NCBI GenBank assembly: GCA_031216915.1 | Contig: CM062290.1 | Location: 166,675,453-166,739,452 of the forward strand | Reading direction: 5' to 3' | DNA from: Pictodentalium vernedei | Taxonomy: Eukaryota; Mollusca; Scaphopoda; Dentaliida; Dentaliidae | DNA: 64,000 bases | In this document: one piece after another, positions 56,700 to 64,000 of the stretch | Layout of the letters: the number at the start of each line of letters is the position of its first letter | Numbering within the stretch: position 1 is the first letter of the stretch | Translations under genes and position numbers: made by a program | The notes under the pieces: generated by a model | What the model saw: the letters and a program-made list of their open reading frames with translations, nothing else | Told to the model about the DNA's origin: nothing | Databases searched by the model: none

Positions 56700-56735
56700 A
56701 ACTTTAAAAAAAAAAACAAAACAAAAAACTCTGAA
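56700..56735 (+). other. A-rich tract after ORF1
   Basis: AAAAAAAAAAACAAAACAAA directly follows the ORF1 stop. It may be an internal A-rich linker or the tail of a separately retroposed ORF1 copy. Confidence 0.4.
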
Positions 56736-56919
56736 CATTCAAAGCAAAATTAAACCCAATGCATTAAGCATCCCGGTTGAATACAAATAATTATTACCCT
56801 GTGTAATATCCTGTACCATCCTGTACCATAAGCAAATCCACTGTGTATATATAGTTTCTCTGCATATTAAGACAAGGACTTGTCTACCATTTACCCACAC
56901 ATGTGCTAATTCCAACCCC

Positions 56920-56998
56920 CCTCTATCTCTCTTACGCTTTCACACTCTCTCTCCCCTCCCCCCTCCCCCCTCTCGCTCTCTCCCTCTCTCTCTCTCAA
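56920..56998 (+). repeat. (CT)n-rich tract
   Basis: Imperfect CTCTCT/CCCCTC run preceding the 157-bp array. Confidence 0.85.
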
Positions 56999-59195
56999 TG
57001 GTATACCAGTGTCGAGTTTCAGTCTGAGTCATACTAACCCCACCAACCTAAACTCTCTCTCTCCTCCCCCTTCACTTATTACATCACATGGCAGATCACA
57101 CAGTTAGCTCACACCTGGCAAACACACCCTCAACCAGGTGTTAATTAACTGTCTTATTTGGATAGGCAAATCAGTGTGAAGTTTGAGTCTGAGTCATATT
57201 AACCTCACCACCCTGAACCCTCCCCCCCCCCCCCCCCCCCCCCCGTTCACTTATTATATTACATGGCAGATCACACAGTTAGATCACACCTGGCAATCAT
57301 ACCCTCAACCAGGTGTTAATTAATTATCTTATCTGGCTAGGCATATCAGTGTCAAGTTTGAGTCTGAGTCATACTAACCTAACCATCCCAAACTCTTCCC
57401 CCTTCACTTATTACGTTACATGGCAGATCACACAGTTAGATCACACCTGGCAAACACACCCTTTACCAGGTGTTAACTAACTGTCTTACCTGGCTAGGCA
57501 CATTAGTGTCAAGTTTGAGTCTGAGCTATACTAACCTCACCACCCAAAACTCCACCCCTTCACCTATTATATTACATGGCAGATCACACAGTTAGATCAC
57601 ACCTGGCAATCATACCCTCAACCAGGTGTTAATTAACTTCACTTATTACATTACATGGCAGATCACACAGTTATATCACACCTGGCAAACACACCCTTTA
57701 CCAGGTGTTAACTAACTGTCTTATCTGGCTAGGCACTTTAGTGTCAAGTTTGAGTCTGAGCTATACTAACCTCACCCCAAAACTCCACCCCTTCACCTAT
57801 TATATTACATGGCAGATCACACAGTTAGATCACACCTGGCAATCATACCCTCAACCAGGTGTTAATTAACTATCTCATCTGGCTAGGCATATCAGTGTCA
57901 AGTTTGAGTCTGAGTCATATTAGCCTCACCACCCCAAACTCTCCCCCTTTACTTATTACATTACATGGCAGATCACACAGTTAGATCAAACCTGGCTAAC
58001 ACATCCTCAACCAGGTGTTGATTAACTGTCTTTATCTGGCTAGACATATCAGTGTCAAGTTTGAGTCTGAGTCATACCAACCTCACCACCCTAAACTCCC
58101 CCCCCCCCCCTTCAATTATTATATTACATGGCATCACACAGTTAGATCACACCTGGCAATCATACCCTCTACCAGGTGTTAACTAACCATCTTATCTGGC
58201 TAGGCATATCAGTGTCAAGTTTGAGTCTGAGTCATACTAGCCTCACCACCCCAAACTCTCCCCCTTCACTTATTACATTACATGGCAGATCACACAGTTA
58301 GATCACACCTGGCAAACACATCCGCAACCAAGTGTTAATTAGCTGTCTCATCTGGCTAGGCATATCTGTGTCAAAGTTTGAATCTGAGCCATACTAACCT
58401 CACCCCCTTAAACTCCTCCTCCCTTCACCTACTACATTACATGGCAGATCACACAGTTAGATCACATCTGGCAAACACACCCTCTACCAGGTGTTAACTG
58501 ACTGTCTTATCTGGCTAAGCACATCAGTGTCGAGTTTGAGTCTGAGTTATACTAACCTCACCACCCTAAACTTCCCCCTCCCCCTTCACTTACTACACTA
58601 CATGGCAGATCACACAGTTAGATCACACCTGGCTAACACACACTCAACCAGGTGTTAATTAGCTGTCTTATCTGGCTAGGCATATCAGTGTCAAGTTTGA
58701 GTCTGAGTCATACAACCTCACCACCCTAAACTACCCCCCCCCCCCCCTTTCACTTATTACATTACATGGCAGAGCACACAGTTAGATCACGCCTGTCACA
58801 CACCCACAACCAGGTGTTAATTAACTGTTTTTTCTAGCTAGGCATATCAGTGTCAAGTTTGAGTCTGGATCATACTAATTTCTCCACCCTAAACTCACTG
58901 GTGCCAGGTCCCATAGGTGTACCTCACATGGCAAACACGTCTCTGCCAAGAGAGATAAATATCCAAGTCATAGGAGACCACACTGTTATATCACACCTAT
59001 CAGAGACATCCTCTGTCAGGTGTTAAATAACTGTTTTATCTGACTAGCCACACAAGTAACAAGACTGAGTCATTTTAAAAAATTGTTTTATCTGGCAACC
59101 ACACCATTGGCATAGGCTGGATAATATGACCCAGCCCTGAACTCTTTGGTGACAGGTCCCATAAGTGTAAACCGAAAGGCAATCAAGTCCCTGCC
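56999..59195 (+). repeat. ~157-bp tandem array between LINE ORF1 and ORF2
   Basis: About twelve units, starts near 57069, 57246, 57412, 57559, 57637, 57792, 57949, 58110, 58266, 58424, 58583 and 58750 at TTCACTTATTACATTACATG. Each holds GATCACACAGTTAGATCACA, CACCTGGCAA, CAACCAGGTGTTAATTAACT, TATCTGGCTAGGCATATCAG and GTTTGAGTCTGAGTCATACT, then a C-rich end. Spacing is 147-177 bp, with one short unit of 78 bp. After 58900 the units decay. Frequent stops exclude a protein. Confidence 0.95.
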
Positions 59196-59990
59196 AAGTA
59201 AAAACAATATTCACTGATATGGAAAAAAGAAAAATAATTGTTTACTGATATGTATATGTATACTCTATATAGCTATAATATACATTACATACATTACACA
59301 CACATATGTTCATTCCAATCTCTCTCTCTCTCCAAGTCATAGGAGATCACACTGTTAGATCACACCTATCACAGACATCACGTGCGTGTCCAGTGTCCGC
59401 TGATGAGTAACCCTAATTGTAAATATTGAAAATTTCATAACAAACTATCCCTCGTCGACCCGTAACGCCTCCATTGTAACCACTGATTGGTCGACAGGAA
59501 TCATGTGATCTCCGGGTAATCCAAACAACACTGTTGTCTCCACCCAAGAGACGTGTATAGCTTTAAAACCCATGAAGTGATTACTCTTCATGACTTCGGT
59601 AGTGGATACGCTACCGTTGAGTAACTCCATCAGTAAACATATAGTAAATTCGGATGTAAATAGAGGAAGGTGACCTCTTTTCACCCACTGTACTGTACTT
59701 GTTATGATTGTTCTGGCCCATGTGAGCCAGGATTGACAGTAAATAATTGTGTTCAGCGTCTGCATGGCAAATGAGACGTCCGTGGAGAACTAGAGGACAA
59801 ATGGCACAATGTGACACAAATCGCCTGCAATATATATATTTGTGTATATATATGTATATATGTATGTATGTATGTATACACACACAAGATACTGTTACCT
59901 GTCCAGTTGCGTACTAATCTATATTTATACTTGATTGGCTACAAGTATTGAGATACCTCCTTCTCTCACTCCTGCTCTCGCCTCCATCTC
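59196..59990. other. Spacer within the LINE region
   Basis: Contains a (TATA/TGTA)n microsatellite at 59829-59885. A minus-strand frame 59445-59765 has no domain I know. Confidence 0.4.
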
Positions 59991-59996
59991 CACATC

Positions 59997-60042
<46 letters not shown>

Positions 60043-60111
60043 TGACCCCCTCTCTCCTTGCCTATCCTTGACTTTTCTATAGGCAAATCTTTCCCCCATC
60101 TCCACATCCGC

Positions 60112-60176
<65 letters not shown>

Positions 60177-60232
60177 TGATCCCCCTCTCTCCTTGCCTAT
60201 CCTTGACTTTTCTATAGGCAAATCTTTCCCCC
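59985..60232 (+). repeat. Duplicated (CT)n-bearing segment before ORF2
   Basis: Two direct copies of a segment of 110-125 bp: CTCCATCTCCACATCCGCCT, a (CT)n run, CGTACTGA(C/T)CCCCTCTCTC and TTGACTTTTCTATAGGCAAA. The serine/leucine- or arginine/glutamate-rich frames here are translations of the (CT)n run. Confidence 0.9.
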
Positions 60233-60457
60233 CTAAGTATTTCTCCTAGGCTCGATGGTGCGTGCCATGCAAATGCTAATACATTGCCCCAAGAAAATCC
60301 CCCCATGTAGTTAGTGGATAGATTTATCTCCGAGCCAATAATTTCTGCGGCACAGGCTTTCCATTTCTTACGATTATCACACTGGCAACCACGTATCGTA
60401 CTTTATACAGCAAAATAAATGTCTTTCATATATTAGGCTCATACATTAGAATATACG

Positions 60458-63400
60458 ATGGCGGGTAATGATGATACTTTGGATGTCCAGACTGACGACC
60501 AGTATAACCTCATAGAAATTTATAAGTCCCTACTTCGGGATTCTGTAGACGAAGGTGAAACTGTTTCCCTCTTCGATACCTTAAACAACGACTGTTCATA
60601 TCACACCCCATCTGAATTTTGCGAAAATATTGCGAACGTAAAACAATCCTTCAGCGTCTTCAACTTGAATTGTAGAAGTCTAAATGCCCACTGGGACGAA
60701 CTGAACGTCTTAATAAGTGACTTACAATCGGACAATAATTTTTTTGACATCATCGGACTAACAGAAACTTTTAACATACCAGAAAATATAACATATCGGC
60801 TTCCGGGATATCATGAACCCATATTTAATCTCCGTAGTGACGACTGTAGGGGAGGGGTCGGGCTATTTATAAAAAATGATATAAAATACATTCCACGGCC
60901 AGACTTAACTGTTTTTATCCCACACGTCCTGGAATCGCTATTCATAGAAATCCTTAATAAAAATAAGAACTCTCTTATAGTTGGCGTCGTTTATAGACCC
61001 AACACCCAACCAAGAGCCGATCTCGAAGTGTTTATTTCCAAAATGAGTACAGTGTGTGAATTGGTAGACGCAGAACATAAGAAATGTATATTACTTGGCG
61101 ATTTCAACCTCGACCTCATTAAGTTTGCATCGCACAAGCCCACTGGCGGATTTTTAAACCTTATGTTCAGCCATAGCTTACTTCCGACAATCACAAAACC
61201 CACGAGAGTAACGGAATATTCGGCAACACTTATTGACCACATCTATTCTAATAGTACAGATGGTATACATACGGGAATAATAATTTCAGACCTCTCAGAC
61301 CATTTTGGCACATTCTACTTTGAGACAGCTAAAACAAACAAATCATACCCCAAAACTAACTTCTCACGTAAATTTAATAACAGAAATATTAATACATTTA
61401 AGATCAAATTATCCGAACATGACTTTCAAGATGTCTTGAACTCCAATTGCCCAGACACAAGTTACTGTAATTTCATTAATATATTCCTCAATCTGTTTGA
61501 AGAAAGCTTCCCGCTTGTAGAAACAAAACTGCCTAATAAATTTGTCAAACAAAAACCATGGATTACAAAAGGACTAATGATATCTTCAATCATAAAGGTT
61601 AAATTATATAAAAAACAATTGAAAAGACCCACTCCTGATAACAAAAAAATATATAAAGATTATAACACTTTATATAACAAAATTAAACGTGCTAGTAAAT
61701 CACAATATTATATTTCTGTACTGACAAAAAACCAACATGACATAAAAAACACGTGGAAAATAATCAACGAAGCAATTCATATGTCCAAACCCCTATATAT
61801 GATGCCCGAGTCATTTAAAATAAACAATAAGGAAATTAAGGACCCGGCAGATATCGCCAAAGAACTCAACACATATTTCTCTACAGTCGGTGAGAGAACT
61901 CAGAAAAACATAGTAAGTTCTGATACACACTACTCAAGCTTTCTTAAGGGTAATTTCCCGGACAGTATTTTCCTTGCGCCAACAACAGTAGATGAGGTCA
62001 TCGCGATTGACACTAAATTGAAGTCCAAAAACAGTACGGATTGTGACGGTATCTCAAGTAACCTACTCAGACAAGTCATAAGCGAAATTGCAATTCCCTT
62101 GGTCCACATAATTAATAAATCTCTCGAAAATGGAATAGTTCCCAATAAAATGAAACTAGCCAAGGTTGTACCCATATATAAATCTGGTGCGAAAACTGAA
62201 ATTAGTAACTACAGACCAATAAGTATTCTACCAACCGTTTCAAAAATATTAGAAAAGGTAACATTCACCCGACTGTACAACTATTTAGCAGAACATAATG
62301 TTCTTACACAAAACCAATACGGTTTTAGGAAAGGCCATTCAACAATACACCCCCTCCTACAGTTTTTAAACTCAGTCTCCCAATCTAACAACAAAATATC
62401 TAAAGATAGCACCCTTGCGGTTTTTTTAGATTTATCTAAGGCTTTTGATACCGTTAATCATGATATTTTGATAGATAAACTGGAATTTTACGGCATCCGT
62501 GGAGTTGCGAAATCCTGGTTCAAAAGTTATTTAAAAGATAGGTCTCAATATGTTGTATACAACAACAACAACTCGCCGCATGCCAAAGTGACATGCGGCG
62601 TGCCACAGGGTTCCATTTTAGGTCCTCTCCTATTCCTCATATACATAAATGATATTTCTAACGCAACATTACTAAAGTTATTATCATTTGCGGACGATAC
62701 AACCATTTTTAAGTCTGACAAGGATCTTAACACACTATTTTACTCGATAAATCAAGAACTGCAGAAATTGCTAACCCGGTGTTCGGCGAACAGTCTGCTT
62801 CTAAACGCAAATAAGACAAAATATATAATTATCAACCCCTCATCACCCCTTAAAGAATTAGATACATCTCTCAAGCTATTCATCGGTGGACAGGAAATTA
62901 AAAGGTGTGGTGGTGTAGGTAAATCAGATTTAAAATTTCTTGGTATTTTACTGGATGATAAACTAAGTTATAGCGATCATATAGCGTCCATAAGCCGCAA
63001 GATCTCTAGCGCCCTTTACGCCATTAATAAAGTTAAAAACATTCTTCCGCATCATGCCTTAAAATTAATATATTATTCCCTCATTCATTGTCATTTGCTG
63101 TACGGCATTCAAATATGGGGACATTGCCGGGGGACAAACAAGTTATTCCTATTGCAAAAGAGGGCCCTCCGCATAATTAACAATAAAAAATATAATTCCC
63201 ACACAGATCCCCTGTTCGCGAAAGAAAAAATTCTTAAAGTTTCAGATATTTACAGAGCCGAATCACTTTTATTCGTATACGACTGACATACCAAATCTCT
63301 ACCCTCGTCTTTTGACAACTACTTCGAAATCATTCATAACGACGACGGAATGAGAACCAGGCAATCTGGTCTCCTAAAATTACAAAAAGTACGAACTAAA

Positions 63401-63577
63401 GCGCTAGAAACATTTCCAGCGTACTCATTCCCCAAACTTTGGAACAATATCGATCTCCCCACTAGAAATCTAGCTAATCGTAACTTGTTTAAAAAGGCAA
63501 TCACTCAAAATATGATCAATTCTTACGCAACGACAGTGTCCTGTACTAATCCATATTGCTTAGATTGTGCTGTATAG
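60458..63577 (+). CDS. LINE ORF2: endonuclease-reverse transcriptase, one in-frame stop
   Basis: This is the polymerase of a CR1/Jockey-superfamily LINE. An APE-type endonuclease spans about residues 65-290: NLNCRSLN (69-76), GLTET (100-104), VVYRPN, GDFNLDL (~214-220), TLIDHIYSN and SDLSDH (~277-282), all key residues present. The reverse transcriptase spans about 540-830: KVVPIYKSG, NYRPISILP, QYGFRKGHST, FLDLSKAFDTVNH (~656), CGVPQGSILGPLLF (~713) and FADD (~743-746). The frame is open for 942 residues, then a TGA at 63284-63286, then open again in the same frame for 96 residues (FPAYSFPKLWNNIDLP and a Cys-containing end) to TAG at 63575-63577. ATG 60458 has the context ACGATGG and an in-frame TAG 24 bp upstream. 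Apart from the TGA it looks whole, so the insertion is young. Confidence 0.93.
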
Positions 63578-63589
63578 GGCAATCAAGAA

Positions 63590-63725
63590 TATATATGTGT
63601 GTGTACACATATGTATGTATGTGTGAGTGTATGTGTATATATGTATGTGTGAGTATATGTATATATATGTATACGTATATATGTGTATGTAGGTGTATAA
63701 ATACATATGTAATGCATATGCGAGT
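63590..63725 (+). repeat. (TATG/TGTA)n microsatellite after LINE ORF2
   Basis: Purine-pyrimidine alternating sequence begins 13 bp after the ORF2 stop. It may be the LINE tail (some LINEs end in microsatellites) or a later expansion. Confidence 0.85.
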
Positions 63726-64000
63726 ATTCACGTGTACGTGTATTAAGCGATTCTGCTACTTGACATGGTCCTAGTCGGTCTGTTACGCCCTTGCTCATAA
63801 TTTTGTCGAAACCATCCGTGAGGCGACCATGCCGTTCTTCTTTTTTTCACAGTTTGCATAGTCGTCATAGAGTTATGTAAGATATTATTTTCACACGTAA
63901 TAATTTGCAAAAAAAAGAGAAAGGGAAGGAATGAAGGAGAAAAAAATATTTTCTGAGAAAAGTTGACAGCGACACGGTCGCCTTAAATGACCTTTTCCGC
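63726..64000. other. Right edge of window, nothing recognised
   Basis: A GA-rich stretch at 63910-63950; no exon of gene B is visible here. Confidence 0.4.

Noticed and set aside
56999-59195. Possible coding or CRISPR-like repeat region between the LINE ORFs
   Set aside because: Units are head-to-tail satellite copies with stops in all frames.
59914-60306. Arg/Glu-rich protein
   Set aside because: It is a translation of (CT)n microsatellites on the opposite strand.
49853-64000. First exon of gene B
   Set aside because: I scanned the minus strand for the MHTxGEP, EPRGH and EGYSxxCGHA words and found none; it must be outside the window or lost.

Overview
This window looks like chromosomal DNA of an invertebrate animal. 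It has spliced exons with GT/AG borders, long introns, tRNA-derived SINEs, a CR1/Jockey-type LINE, DIRS and Ty3/Gypsy fossils, and many short palindromic DNA elements. Runs of (GACG/GACA)n and TGACCTTGAC-type dispersed repeats suggest a marine lophotrochozoan or invertebrate deuterostome. I cannot fix the phylum from sequence alone.

The only host genes I can support belong to the proline racemase / trans-3-hydroxy-L-proline dehydratase family, on the minus strand. Gene B contributes its last three coding exons (49703-49852, 42167-42291, 36543-36809); its first exon must lie right of the window. Gene A contributes a complete first coding exon (7149-7668); its later exons must lie left of the window. 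The splice phases and lengths of the two sets fit one 353-residue protein plan, so they are most simply tandem paralogues in head-to-tail order. Gene B has Cys where the human dehydratase has Thr, which predicts racemase/epimerase chemistry.

Layout: 1-7148 would be intron 1 of gene A (SINEs, a foldback MITE, a ~350-bp tandem family). 7669-36542 is the intergenic part and is nearly all mobile DNA: a 1.5-kb foldback element with terminal arrays of a 20-bp palindrome and two relatives, TTAA-flanked piggyBac-type MITEs, poly(G)-bearing tandem repeats, a DIRS fossil with inverted ends and internal complementary region (27555-31472) and, beside it, a Gypsy fossil with short LTRs (31620-35406) that itself holds a MITE. 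36810-49702 holds the introns of gene B, with several long hairpins and an unexplained pair of ~480-bp direct repeats. 49853-64000, presumably intron 1 of gene B or beyond, carries a decayed LINE and a young, almost intact LINE with an L1-type ORF1 (55884-56693) and an endonuclease/reverse transcriptase ORF2 (60458-63577), separated by 3.7 kb holding a ~157-bp tandem array.

No rRNA, true tRNA gene, CRISPR array or prokaryotic operon is present. The strongest structural theme is the density of long palindromes: more than fifteen separate hairpin-forming elements in 64 kb, and a set of TTAA MITEs whose centre, not just ends, is conserved.
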